Shown piece after piece: positions 9,431-18,015 of a DNA stretch of 64,000 nucleotides; within the stretch, counting starts at the first letter, position 1; each line of letters starts with the position of its first letter. The DNA is taken from NCBI RefSeq assembly GCF_042684485.1, contig NZ_JBHULM010000004.1, forward strand, positions 1 to 64,000, given 5' to 3'. The notes under the pieces were generated by a model, which saw only the letters and a list, made by a program, of their open reading frames with translations, searched no databases and had not been told where the DNA came from. The translations under genes and the position numbers were made by a program. Source of the DNA: Oceanihabitans gracilariae. GTDB taxonomy: Bacteria > Bacteroidota > Bacteroidia > Flavobacteriales > Flavobacteriaceae.

Positions 9431-9488
9431 GATGATGCAAAGATTCATTGAATTTTAAGGGCAATCGTTTTGAATTATAATTTGAAAC
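9431..9488 (-). promoter_or_regulatory. Shared 58-bp regulatory module, copy A
   Basis: This aligns without gaps to 12586-12643. One end (GCAAAGATTCAT on the plus strand) reads AATCTTTG on the gene strand, close to the TAnnTTTG -7 box. The other end (GGCAATCGTT followed by TGAATTATAATTTGAAAC) is also almost identical; only the middle 11 bases differ freely. On the gene strand, TTCAAAT and TTCAAAA form a direct repeat 13 bp apart. This is the pattern of an activator-dependent promoter bound by an AraC-type protein, which is inferred. Confidence 0.65.
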
Positions 9489-9528
9489 CTTTTTGATATT
9501 TAGTACTAATGTTTTTTTTACTAAAAGA

Positions 9529-9561
9529 AAAAGGCTTAACAGTTGTAGTGTTAAGCCTTTT
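9529..9561 (-). terminator. Terminator downstream of the acetyltransferase gene
   Basis: AAAAGGCTTAACA (9529-9541) pairs perfectly with TGTTAAGCCTTTT (9549-9561) around a 7-base loop. Read on the minus strand it follows the stop at 9583 by about 20 bp. Confidence 0.85.
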
Positions 9562-9582
9562 AATAGTTCTTAGGTTATTATC

Positions 9583-10200
9583 TTAAAGTAAAGATTCAGG
9601 ATGAGCAGTAAGTTTTTCTACATTTTCTGTAATTTTTTTAATATCCCAATCCCACCATTTTAATTGTAATAGTTTTGAGATTGTAGCATCAGAAAAACGC
9701 TTTTTAATTGGTTTCGCAGGATTACCTCCAACAATGGTATAAGGTGCTACGTCTTTTGTAACCACCGCTTTTGATGCTATTATTGCTCCATTCCCAATGT
9801 GAACTCCAGGCATAATAGTAGCATCGTGACCAATCCATACATCATTACCAATTATGGTATCACCTTTGGTTGGATAGGTTTTACGGTTCATAGCATCTTG
9901 CCAAGCACCACCAAAAATAGCAAATGGGTAAGCAGATGTGGCTTTGGTTAAATGATTACCTCCATTCATAATAAATGTAGCATCTGAAGCAATCATACAA
10001 AACTTACCTATGATTAGTTTGTCTCCAATAAAATCAAAATGATATTTTACGTTTTTCTCAAAGTTTGACACCTCTTCAAAATCATCATAATACGTAAAGT
10101 CACCTACTACGATATTTGGATTGTTAATCAAATTCTTTAAAAAACAAAGTTTTTTATAATTGGATAACGGAAATAGGTTTTTTGGGTTGGGTGCTTTCAT
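9583..10200 (-). CDS. Xenobiotic acyltransferase (XAT) family hexapeptide O-acetyltransferase
   Basis: 205 aa, no signal peptide. The chain carries left-handed beta-helix hexapeptide repeats (IGNDVWIGHDATIMPGVHIG followed by GAIIASKAVVTKDV and YTIVGGNPAKPIKKRF). It also has the N-terminal features of the CatB/Vat group, such as GDFTYYDD and IGKFCMIASDATFIMNGGNH. The catalytic His is expected in the NGGNH loop. These enzymes acetylate hydroxyls of small molecules with acetyl-CoA, including streptogramins and chloramphenicol in resistance members. The substrate cannot be told here. It appears to be a single-gene unit with its own terminator at 9529-9561. Confidence 0.88.
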   Translation of the reverse strand: MKAPNPKNLFPLSNYKKLCFLKNLINNPNIVVGDFTYYDDFEEVSNFEKNVKYHFDFIGDKLIIGKFCMIASDATFIMNGGNHLTKATSAYPFAIFGGAWQDAMNRKTYPTKGDTIIGNDVWIGHDATIMPGVHIGNGAIIASKAVVTKDVAPYTIVGGNPAKPIKKRFSDATISKLLQLKWWDWDIKKITENVEKLTAHPESLL

Positions 10201-10309
10201 AGAGACTTCATTTATTTTGATGATTTATAAAATACTACGGCTAAATATGAGGTTATGATAGCCTGACATTTTTCAATTATTGTTTCAGCTAAAAGATTAC
10301 CAATAGTAT

Positions 10310-10600
10310 TTAATATAAAAAAAACGTAAAAACCAATAGTATTCTTTTTATGGTTTTATATGCAAAAATTGGTTTTACCAGTCTGCTTTTTATAGAAAGG
10401 ATTGCACCTATAAACAGCATTATAGTTAATGCCACTCCCTCTAAAATGTACATTTCGTTAACAGATTTTATTTTGCCACCCCAAACTAGATGGTATGGAA
10501 TGATTTGAAATAAAACCAATACGTGAAATATGCAGTAAGCAATTACAATAATTAGGGCAATTTTTAGAGATAATTTCATTGTGATGTTTTGCATACTCAA
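10310..10600 (-). CDS. Small membrane protein, unknown function
   Basis: Up to 96 aa. The longest frame begins with TTG at 10600, overlapping the stop of the upstream SDR gene (TTGA). ATG codons at 10594 and 10579 are equally plausible starts and give 94 or 89 aa. Three hydrophobic segments (about 10-32, 50-68 and a short C-terminal one) indicate a small integral membrane protein. The conserved family is not recognised, but layout (MKLSLKIALIIVIAYCIFHV, LEGVALTIMLFIGAILS) resembles small membrane proteins that accompany SDR/NmrA-type genes. Translational coupling with the SDR gene is likely. Confidence 0.6.
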   Translation of the reverse strand: MSMQNITMKLSLKIALIIVIAYCIFHVLVLFQIIPYHLVWGGKIKSVNEMYILEGVALTIMLFIGAILSIKSRLVKPIFAYKTIKRILLVFTFFLY

Positions 10601-11457
10601 ATCGTTTGGACTTCTTTAAAATAAAAATCCTTTAAACGTTGCTCTCCGTAAGTTGGTGCTATATTATCCTCTGCCATAAGCGTTAAGAAAAACTCAATTG
10701 GCCCATAAGTTTTTACACTAGTAAAGGTTCTTAAACTCCAAATAGTTAGTTTTCGCATCCAATCTGGTAAATGAATGATTTTTATGGGTTTGTTAAATGC
10801 ATTTAAGGCTAATTCACTAATTTCATTAAGACTTAATTCATCTGGTCCTCCAATGGTTAATTCTTTATTGGTTTCCTCTAAATTATCTACAATAAATGTT
10901 GCCAAATCTTTACCGTGAATTGGGTTAAATTTTTGATGACCCGAGCCAAACAAATAAACACGACCCGATTTTGCCATTTGCAAAAAATCTTTCATATCTG
11001 AGAAAAATCCATTAGGTCTTATTATGGTGTAATTTAATCCAGACACTTTTAAAGCATCAACAAACTTTTCCTTGGCTTCAAAAATTTTTAAATTCCGATA
11101 TTTATTGCCATTGATTGCCGAAACGTAGACAAAATGCTTTACACTTGCTTTTTTTGCTTCTTCCAACAAGTTCATATTGGCTTGATAATCGACATCCATA
11201 TAAGTAAGTCCTTCTTTTTGTCTAGTAATACCCACGGTAGAAATTACGGTATCAATACCTTTACAAATATCTCTAAGGGTTTCAGGTTTAGTAACCTCTG
11301 CTTGTTTTATTTCTAAATAGTTTTCATTCGTATTTAAAAACTTATCAGGGTTACGCACAATGGCTACTACCTGATTTTGTTTTTCAATTAAGGCGTTTAA
11401 TACATAAGACCCCAAGTAACCTGTAGCACCTGCTAATAATATGTTAGTATGTTTCAT
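10597..11457 (-). CDS. NmrA/SDR-type NAD(P)-binding protein
   Basis: 286 aa. The N-terminal GATGYLGSY (residues 10-18) is the glycine-rich dinucleotide-binding motif of atypical short-chain dehydrogenases. AIVRNPDKF, the segment around DTVISTVGITRQ and KHFVYVSAIN are typical of the NAD(P)H-binding/NmrA-like group. The catalytic YxxxK is not in its classical form (YRNLKIFEAKEKFV occupies the place), as is common in these binding or isomerase-like proteins. It lacks a signal peptide. A small membrane protein gene overlaps its 3' end, so both are probably translated from one message. The substrate is unknown. Confidence 0.83.
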   Translation of the reverse strand: MKHTNILLAGATGYLGSYVLNALIEKQNQVVAIVRNPDKFLNTNENYLEIKQAEVTKPETLRDICKGIDTVISTVGITRQKEGLTYMDVDYQANMNLLEEAKKASVKHFVYVSAINGNKYRNLKIFEAKEKFVDALKVSGLNYTIIRPNGFFSDMKDFLQMAKSGRVYLFGSGHQKFNPIHGKDLATFIVDNLEETNKELTIGGPDELSLNEISELALNAFNKPIKIIHLPDWMRKLTIWSLRTFTSVKTYGPIEFFLTLMAEDNIAPTYGEQRLKDFYFKEVQTI

Positions 11458-11478
11458 TACTATTTGGTTAATTTGATT

Positions 11479-12555
11479 TTAATTAAACTCATTTGTTAAT
11501 AATTGCTCTATAATGGTATTGCGTTGCATACCTGTATCGTCTTGCTGATTGCTTAATAATACAATGGTGGCATCGTACTCTGGAATAAAACCAATCATAC
11601 TCCAATAGCCATTAATATCACCACCGTGCCAATACATAGTTGTATTTCCTTCTTGTGTGGTGAACCAGCCTAAACCAAAATCAGTATAGCCACTTGGTAC
11701 GTTTTGAGTAAATATTTCGGTTTTTTCTGCATTTGTAAACCAATTGTTTTTTACAGCATTTACCCAAGTTTCCATATCTTTTGGGGTACTACTAAAATCG
11801 CCTGCACCAAAAGCTATCGCCATTGGGTAAGTACTATTTGCACTACCATTTAAATAGCCTTGGGCGTGTGTATTTTCATCTACTATATTCATGCCTTTAT
11901 ACGTATTGGACATTGCAAGGGGGGTACATATTTTTTGTTGAATATAGTCGTGGTAAGGCATTTGAGATATTTCTTGAGTTAATAAAGCCGAAATAAGAAA
12001 GTTTGAGTTGCTGTACTGTTTATTTGTACCTGGGGTAAAATCGAGACCATTTTCAATAATCAATTCTTTAATTACTTGGTATATATCTTCTTCATCCAAA
12101 GTTTCTCCTAGCTCGTAAGCCTCCTCTACTACAAGTTGATAATCTGGAATACCCGATTGATGTGATAATAATTGTGCAATAGTAATTTGACTACCGTTTG
12201 GAAATTCAGGGTCAAATTCATCTAAAGTTTGATTAAAACTAGTGATTAAGCCATCGCGTTTTAATTGGACAATGCCAGCTGCGGTTAATGTTTTGGTTAC
12301 GGACCCAATACGATAAGCAAGATTGTAATCTTGTGCCAAAGCTGTGGTTTGGTTTGCCAATCCAAATCCTTGTCTCACTAAATCGTTTCCATTTTCAGTT
12401 ACAATGGCATACCCTTGAAAATCAATTTCAGTTAGTAAATTTTCAACGGTTGTATAATTGTTTGAAGGTGTGTTGTTGTCATCTTTTGAACAAGATGTAA
12501 AAAGTATTATGGTAGTTACTATAAATGCTACTATAATTTTGTGTAAAGTTGTCAT
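11479..12555 (-). CDS. Beta-lactamase-fold serine hydrolase lipoprotein
   Basis: 358 aa. The N terminus ends in LFTSCSKDD, giving a lipoprotein cysteine at residue 22. Active-site motifs are SVTK (Ser85, Lys88), YSN (181-183) and HGG (310-312), in the order of class C beta-lactamase/D-alanyl-D-alanine carboxypeptidase relatives. SHQSGIPDY lies at 131-139. The SDR gene begins 21 bp downstream of its stop and may be in the same transcript. Upstream lies the second copy of the 58-bp module (12586-12643) and then the AraC-type regulator gene on the same strand. It is probably an envelope hydrolase under that regulator; substrate unknown. Confidence 0.87.
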   Translation of the reverse strand: MTTLHKIIVAFIVTTIILFTSCSKDDNNTPSNNYTTVENLLTEIDFQGYAIVTENGNDLVRQGFGLANQTTALAQDYNLAYRIGSVTKTLTAAGIVQLKRDGLITSFNQTLDEFDPEFPNGSQITIAQLLSHQSGIPDYQLVVEEAYELGETLDEEDIYQVIKELIIENGLDFTPGTNKQYSNSNFLISALLTQEISQMPYHDYIQQKICTPLAMSNTYKGMNIVDENTHAQGYLNGSANSTYPMAIAFGAGDFSSTPKDMETWVNAVKNNWFTNAEKTEIFTQNVPSGYTDFGLGWFTTQEGNTTMYWHGGDINGYWSMIGFIPEYDATIVLLSNQQDDTGMQRNTIIEQLLTNEFN

Positions 12556-12585
12556 AACTGCTCGTTTTTTGATTATTAATTAAAT

Positions 12586-12643
12586 GATGGTGCAAAGATT
12601 CATCAGATAACTAAGGCAATCGTTCTGAATTATAATTTGAAAC
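12586..12643 (-). promoter_or_regulatory. Shared 58-bp regulatory module, copy B
   Basis: Same length and layout as 9431-9488, with differences nearly confined to an 11-base middle part. It lies 30 bp upstream of the serine hydrolase ATG and 17 bp after the AraC-type regulator stop. The gene strand reads GTTTCAAATTATAATTC at its far end and AATCTTTG at its near end. It is likely the promoter and activator site of the hydrolase gene. Confidence 0.65.
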
Positions 12644-12660
12644 GAACTGAATATGATTTG

Positions 12661-14448
12661 CTACGAATTAGCTTTTAACCAAACTTTAGGTGTAATGCCT
12701 TCTGTTTTTTTAAAGTAAGTATTAAAGACACTTTTGGAATTAAAGCCACTATCATAAGCTAAGCCAAGAATAGTTAGGTGGGCATTTTTAGGGTCTAAAG
12801 CTATAGATTTGAAATGATTTAGGCGATAAGAATTAATGAAGTCATTAAAGTTGCTACCGACACAATCGTTTAGTAACCAAGATAATTTATTTGGGTGAAG
12901 ATTTACTTGTTTAGCAAGTGATCGTAAAGTTAAATCTTGATTCGTATAAAGATGCTGAGATTCCATCATTACATTCAGTTTGTCAATTAACTTATTTACT
13001 TCTTCTTTTTCAAAATAATCTTTTTTAGATGTATCATGTTTTACATTCTGATGCAGTCTTTCAAAACTGTTTAAAAAATTAGATTTTAATACTTTCTTTT
13101 TAAAAATTTCTTCTTTAATAGGTTTAAGAAGAGGGTCATGTTTATACCAAACCACCTGTCCCATTTTTCTTTCCACTTTATCTACTAATAAATTAATCGC
13201 TTTTTCAGATTTATTGGCATATAAATTTAAATAGATATCCCATGGATATAATAAAGGTGATTTCAATTTTTTTAATTCATCTAGTATTTCGTTAACTTTT
13301 AAACTGGTATTTTCAACTGCATTATATAAATCGAATAATGCTAATGAGGCTTTTTTTAGGAATGGAATTTTATTTTCACTATCTAAAAAGTATAAAAGTT
13401 CTTCTCTTTCATTCAATTGAATTAACACAAGAGCTTTTAAATTATGAAATAAACTAAAATCTGCATCAAGTTCGAGTCCTTTGTTTATGTATTTAAGAGA
13501 TTCACTAGCTTCATCATTTAAATAGTGTACTGTTGAGCGCGTATAATTAGCATTGGCAGATAATGGATTTAATAAAAGGGCCTGCTCATTTAAATTAATA
13601 GCATTTTTAAAATCACCATTAGAACGATGTATTTCTGCCATAAAATCTAACACATCTGAAGATTGGGGATTAATATTTAGTGCTTTTTGAAGATATTTAT
13701 AAGCCAATTTTGAATTCCAATTTCCCCAAAATTCCTGAGCAGCCAAGGCAAAATATCCATCTACAGATTCTGAATTTTTTATTCTACCAAGATTTAGGTA
13801 ATTTGTGGCTTTAGAAAAAGTTTCTTGTTTAGGCAGATAACCCCAAGCAGCAAGTAGATTGTAACATAATCCAATACTAAAATAAGGTTCATTAAATTCT
13901 GAATCATATTTAATACTTTCTTTAAAAAAGGAGATAGCCTGTTCAATAGCAGGAAGATTCCATTTGAAAAAATAATAACGGCCTTTTAAGTAACTATCAT
14001 AAGCCTTTAAACTATTTGTTTTTTCACTTACTAAATGATCTTCGATATCAAAATGCCCGAAATTATTTCTAACTTCATCCGCAATAGCAAGACTAATCTC
14101 ATCTTCTAAATCAAAAATATCTATTAGCTCTCTATCAAATCGTTTGGACCAATAATGCATTCCGTCGGCAACTGTGATTAATTGGGCGGTTATTCTAACC
14201 TTATCTTGCGATTTCTTTATACTACCTTCTAAAATTGTGTTTACACTTAATTGCTTACCAATTTCTCTGATATCAATATCCTTTCCTTTAAAGGCAAAAG
14301 ATGAGGTTCTTGCTATTACTTTTAAGCCTTTTACTTTTGTGAGTGCATTAATAATTTCTTCTGTAATCCCATCGCAGAAATATTCGTTATCAATATCACT
14401 GCTCATATTGACGAAAGGAAGGACTGCTATGGATTTTTGATAATTCAA
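12661..14448 (-). CDS. TolB/adenylate-cyclase-like N-domain, TPR and AraC-type DNA-binding regulator
   Basis: 595 aa, no signal peptide. Residues about 1-130 (SIAVLPFVNMSSD, YFCDGITEEIINAL, GLKVIARTSSFAFKG, VNTILEGSIKKS) form the N-terminal domain found before TPR repeats in adenylate-cyclase-like proteins. TPR helices occupy about 150-420 and an AraC/XylS helix-turn-helix domain about 495-595 (LTILGLAYDSGFNSKSVF is the second HTH). An in-frame stop lies two codons upstream, so translation must begin at or after the TTG at 14448; the next ATG is codon 15. It probably controls neighbouring genes through the 58-bp modules. Its start lies 63 bp from an attC-like element, as expected for the gene of a cassette or the first gene after one. 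Confidence 0.85.
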   Translation of the reverse strand: MNYQKSIAVLPFVNMSSDIDNEYFCDGITEEIINALTKVKGLKVIARTSSFAFKGKDIDIREIGKQLSVNTILEGSIKKSQDKVRITAQLITVADGMHYWSKRFDRELIDIFDLEDEISLAIADEVRNNFGHFDIEDHLVSEKTNSLKAYDSYLKGRYYFFKWNLPAIEQAISFFKESIKYDSEFNEPYFSIGLCYNLLAAWGYLPKQETFSKATNYLNLGRIKNSESVDGYFALAAQEFWGNWNSKLAYKYLQKALNINPQSSDVLDFMAEIHRSNGDFKNAINLNEQALLLNPLSANANYTRSTVHYLNDEASESLKYINKGLELDADFSLFHNLKALVLIQLNEREELLYFLDSENKIPFLKKASLALFDLYNAVENTSLKVNEILDELKKLKSPLLYPWDIYLNLYANKSEKAINLLVDKVERKMGQVVWYKHDPLLKPIKEEIFKKKVLKSNFLNSFERLHQNVKHDTSKKDYFEKEEVNKLIDKLNVMMESQHLYTNQDLTLRSLAKQVNLHPNKLSWLLNDCVGSNFNDFINSYRLNHFKSIALDPKNAHLTILGLAYDSGFNSKSVFNTYFKKTEGITPKVWLKANS

Positions 14449-14510
14449 ATTTTACAGAATTTAGTAGAATATATTACTTGTTGTTGTTTACACATACTTA
14501 CTCTCGCATT

Positions 14511-14648
14511 ATTGGCAACGGTTTTGTGTATGATTTCGTTGCGTTGGTTTGGCTTTAAAGTTAGCAAATAAATCACAGACAGAAGTCTGCGAGGACTTAC
14601 GTAAGTAGGCTAGAACCTAGCAATTAATTTTATACGGTGTTGGCAATA
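14511..14648 (-). repeat. attC-like structured repeat, copy 1
   Basis: Ends are ATTGGCAAC and GTTGGCAAT. Inside are an AAGTCT-GCGA-GGACTT hairpin (14583-14598) and GCTAG-AAC-CTAGC. Blocks TTTCGTTGCGT, CTTACGTAAGTAGGC and TATACGGTGTTGGC are shared with the copy at 17452-17593. The outer arms (TATACGGTGTT and GGTTTTGTGTATG) can pair with each other. The remaining bases up to 14803 hold no gene. Confidence 0.7.
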
Positions 14649-14803
14649 GTTGTTTTTCAATTTTACTTATTTTAAGTTTTAAAAAAAATCCGATTGAGTA
14701 ATAGAACCGCAAACAGGCTAAAATCAGATTGATTTGGTTGGGGAATTGGTTGAGTGTAGTTGCGAAATATTTCATCAAAAATCAAGAGAAACTATTAAAA
14801 ATA

Positions 14804-17290
14804 TTAACGTTTTAATGTAAAATGTGATTTAAATGTCTTTTTAATATTTAATTCATCAAGATACTCTGCCACAAACCAATAATCATTTGACGGTAATGCT
14901 TTTCCATTATATGTACCATCCCAACCCACTCCACTAGGGGAGATTTTATTAAGTAATTTACCATATCTATCGTATACATAAATCTTTGCTAATGGCTGAT
15001 AGCTTAAGCATCTTATATTCCATCTATCATTTACACCATCATCATTAGGTGTGAAGAATTTGGGATAAATTAATATCTGAATAGTAGCACTTGCCTTTGT
15101 GCTACAACCATTAACATCTCTTACTGAAATAATGTATTGATCACAATCATTGAGATTATTAAAAACATTTGACGTTACCCAAAAGCCATCATCTAATTGA
15201 TATTCATAATTACCAGACCCACCTGAAGCATTAGCCTTAATGATACCATAATTACTAAAAGGAGCGGACAAGACTTCTAATATAACCTCTAGCTCATCAA
15301 TTTCATTGACTGTTATTTCAAGTTGTGTGGTTGAAATACACTCACTAGAATTTGGTGTAAACGTATATATTGTGGTTTGGGTGTTATTTAATGCTGGTGA
15401 CCATGTTCCTGCAATACCATTGTTGGATATAGTAGGTAAAGGACTTAACATATCACCTGTACAAATGGGCATAATAGGGTCAAATTCTGGTATAATTCCT
15501 TCATTAACTTCTATTGTTAAAGTAGTTACTGTGGCACACTCATCTGAATTAGGCGTAAAAGTATAAGTTGTAGTTTGTGTATTATCTATGGCTGGCGACC
15601 ATGTTCCTGCAATACCATTGTTGGATATAGTAGGTAAAGGACTTAACATATCACCGATACAAATGGGCATAATAGGGTCAAATTCTGGTATAATTCCTTC
15701 ATTAACTTCTATTGTTAAAGTAGTTACTGTGGCACACTCATCTGAATTAGGCGTAAAAGTATAAGTTGTAGTTTGTGTATTATCTATTACTGGTGACCAT
15801 GTTCCAGCAATACCATTGTTGGATATGGTAGGTAAAGGACTTAACATATCGCCTACACAAATGGGTGGAATAGAATCAAATTCTGCTGCTACAAGTTCGT
15901 CAACTTCTATTGTTAAAGTAGTAGTTGTAGCTGATTGTCCTGAATCGGGAGTAAATGTATAAGTTGTGGTTTGTGTATTATCAATGGCTGGCGACCATGT
16001 TCCAATAATACCATTATTGGATGTTGTTGGAAGTGGGTTTAATGTATCGCCCTCACATACAGAAACTACTGAATCGAACATTGGTGTAATCAAATTTGAC
16101 TCAAGATTATACACGCGAACATGACCTGAGTCTTCTCCATTTATTCCATCGTTGAAAGGCGCACCTACGGCTAACACTGAACCATCTGCATTAAGACTTA
16201 CTGAACGTCCAGAAAGGTCAAGTAACCCTTCCCCATCTATATCTAGACCAATTTGTGTCCAGTTATTATTTAAAATTTCAAATACCCTAGCATTACCCGA
16301 AAGTACACTATTCACTCCAGCGCTATGAGTTGCTCCAGTGGCTACAATATTACCATCACTACTAATACTTACTGATCTTACTGAAGAATCATCATTGTTT
16401 CCATCAATATTGTTGCCAATTTGTAACCATGAATTTGATTGGTATTCAAAAACTCTAAGATGACCAATACCTGAATTTGCATCTTCAGATCCAATTGCTA
16501 TAATAGTACCGCTTGAATTTAAATCAACTGAAAAACCACAGTGATCTCTTGGCATTTCGCCAACAATATTATTTCCTAATTGAATCCAATCACTTCCTTG
16601 ATTTTCAAATATTTTCACATAACCTGGTTGGGTATTTTGAGTTGCACCAGCAGATAATTTGTCGCCATTATCGTTAAGGCTGACCGAACTACCAAATCGA
16701 TCATGGAGACCTTCACCAAACAAATCACCTCCAATTTGAACCCAATTTCCATTCTGGTATCCATAGACCCTTACACGACCAGCATTTAGCCCGTTACTAT
16801 TATTGTCGGCTGGGGCGCCTATAGCTAGAATATTACCGCTGCTGTTGAGAGAAACTGAATTTCCAAAATTATCTGATTCACCTCCAAACAAGGTGCTTCC
16901 CATTTGTATCCAATTATCATTCTGGTTTTGATATACTTTTACGCGACCAGGGACACCCCAACCTGGAGCGCCAATTGCGAGTATACTGCCATCGGAACTT
17001 AAACTTACTGAATATCCAGCTTCACTATCTGCTTGATCTCCATCTATATCTTGACCAATCTGCTCCCAATTATTGTTAATATTTTGATAGACTCTTGCAT
17101 GTCCAGACCAATTTCCGTTAACATTATTTCTATAGCCCCCAACTGCTAATATTAAACCATTAGAAGATAAACAGGTACTAAAACCAAAACTATTTTCTGG
17201 AGCTTCTCCATCTATATCCTGACCTATCTGGGTTTGAGCATAACATAAGTTAAGACTAATGAAAGCTATTATAATAAAAGTAATTTTCAT
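14804..17290 (-). CDS. Secreted beta-propeller/repeat protein with T9SS type B sorting domain
   Basis: 828 aa with a signal peptide (1-18, ending CYAQ). Residues about 20-400 hold seven or so repeats of the kind VSLSSDGSILAIGAPG followed by GHARVYQ, which look like FG-GAP-type propeller blades. Residues about 410-670 hold four 66-aa repeats (PLPTISNNGIAGTWSPAID, TYTFTP) of a kind frequent in Bacteroidota surface proteins. The C terminus (FFTPNDDGVNDRWNIR, IYVYDRYGKLL, NDYWFVAEY) is the type B T9SS sorting domain. The gene stands alone between two attC-like repeats. Function is unknown; adhesion or surface-layer roles are guesses. Confidence 0.88.
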   Translation of the reverse strand: MKITFIIIAFISLNLCYAQTQIGQDIDGEAPENSFGFSTCLSSNGLILAVGGYRNNVNGNWSGHARVYQNINNNWEQIGQDIDGDQADSEAGYSVSLSSDGSILAIGAPGWGVPGRVKVYQNQNDNWIQMGSTLFGGESDNFGNSVSLNSSGNILAIGAPADNNSNGLNAGRVRVYGYQNGNWVQIGGDLFGEGLHDRFGSSVSLNDNGDKLSAGATQNTQPGYVKIFENQGSDWIQLGNNIVGEMPRDHCGFSVDLNSSGTIIAIGSEDANSGIGHLRVFEYQSNSWLQIGNNIDGNNDDSSVRSVSISSDGNIVATGATHSAGVNSVLSGNARVFEILNNNWTQIGLDIDGEGLLDLSGRSVSLNADGSVLAVGAPFNDGINGEDSGHVRVYNLESNLITPMFDSVVSVCEGDTLNPLPTTSNNGIIGTWSPAIDNTQTTTYTFTPDSGQSATTTTLTIEVDELVAAEFDSIPPICVGDMLSPLPTISNNGIAGTWSPVIDNTQTTTYTFTPNSDECATVTTLTIEVNEGIIPEFDPIMPICIGDMLSPLPTISNNGIAGTWSPAIDNTQTTTYTFTPNSDECATVTTLTIEVNEGIIPEFDPIMPICTGDMLSPLPTISNNGIAGTWSPALNNTQTTIYTFTPNSSECISTTQLEITVNEIDELEVILEVLSAPFSNYGIIKANASGGSGNYEYQLDDGFWVTSNVFNNLNDCDQYIISVRDVNGCSTKASATIQILIYPKFFTPNDDGVNDRWNIRCLSYQPLAKIYVYDRYGKLLNKISPSGVGWDGTYNGKALPSNDYWFVAEYLDELNIKKTFKSHFTLKR
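15300..16090 (-). repeat. 198-bp tandem coding repeats
   Basis: The sequence CAAATGGG recurs at 15462, 15660 and 15858, exactly 198 bp (66 codons) apart. The two middle units are almost identical over their whole length, pointing to recent duplication within the 828-aa gene. A fourth, diverged unit extends to about 16090. Confidence 0.85.
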
Positions 17291-17451
17291 AGTTTCAAAA
17301 CTAACAATTAATTATTAGGTTTAACTTATTCAGTAAAAAATTTTGAAGTTGGATTTTATTTTTAATCGTTTAAATCAGAGTACCAATTGCAAGGTTATTT
17401 TAGTAAATAATTGTTTTGGATTATGTAGCCTTTATTTAGGTTGGGGGACAA

Positions 17452-17593
17452 TTGTTGGCAACGTGTTTGTATATGGTTTCGTTGCGTGTTTTAAGCAACT
17501 AATTTAGTAAATAATTACCGACCAAGAAAGTCCGAGAGGACTTTCGTAAGTAGGCGAGAAGCCAGCAATAAATTATATACGGTGTTAGCTACA
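17452..17593 (-). repeat. attC-like structured repeat, copy 2
   Basis: Ends are TGTTGGCAAC and GTTAGCTACA. It contains a perfect AAAGTCC-GAGA-GGACTTT hairpin (17527-17544) whose loop is a GNRA tetraloop, then GGC-GAGAA-GCC. Compared with copy 1, the hairpin stem has changed on both sides while pairing is kept. The rest of the 17291-17595 gap is AT-rich without a gene. Confidence 0.7.
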
Positions 17594-17595
17594 GT

Positions 17596-17997
17596 TTATT
17601 TTATCAGTTTAGAAAACCAATAATGCTTTTTCATATCGTATTTAGTAAGTAATTCTTTTGAAGACTCAAAGAAAACCCATTCAGATATATCCCATTTATT
17701 ACTGCTTAAAACTAATTCGTAAGTATTCCCAATTTCATATAATCCAGTTTTATAAGGATTTGGACAAGCGATAACTACAGGAATTATTTTTTCAGAATAA
17801 CTGCTGTCGGAAAAATAAATAACTTCAAATTCCACAATAGTTGCCCAAGCTAGAATTCCGCATTGAGGAATAAGTTTGTCAATCTTGGTTATTAATTTGC
17901 CTTTCAGTAAATAATCATTTTTTAGTTTTATATCGACTTGAGAATCTGAATTTAAACTAAAAAGGAATAATGAAATTATGATAATTAAATTTTTCAT
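17596..17997 (-). CDS. Small secreted protein, unknown function (cassette gene)
   Basis: 133 aa with a signal peptide (1-19, ending NSDSQ). The mature part (LLKGKLITKIDKLIPQCGIL, FEVIYFSDSSYSEKIIPVVIACPNPY, YELVLSSNKWDISEWVFFES) matches no family I recognise. It resembles short secreted hypothetical proteins frequent in Flavobacteriia. The gene fills a unit bounded by GTTAGCTACA (17584-17593) and TGTAGCTAAC (18016-18025), perfect 10-bp inverted repeats. The ATG lies only 18 bp from the inner edge, which is typical for a cassette gene with no promoter of its own. Confidence 0.75.
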   Translation of the reverse strand: MKNLIIIISLFLFSLNSDSQVDIKLKNDYLLKGKLITKIDKLIPQCGILAWATIVEFEVIYFSDSSYSEKIIPVVIACPNPYKTGLYEIGNTYELVLSSNKWDISEWVFFESSKELLTKYDMKKHYWFSKLIK

Positions 17998-18015
17998 AAG
18001 ATTATCAATTCAAAT

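Noticed and set aside
5733..12555. Calling the two SxxK enzymes antibiotic beta-lactamases
   Set aside because: The motifs place them in the broad class C-like fold, but most such Bacteroidota proteins are esterases or peptidases; resistance cannot be claimed.
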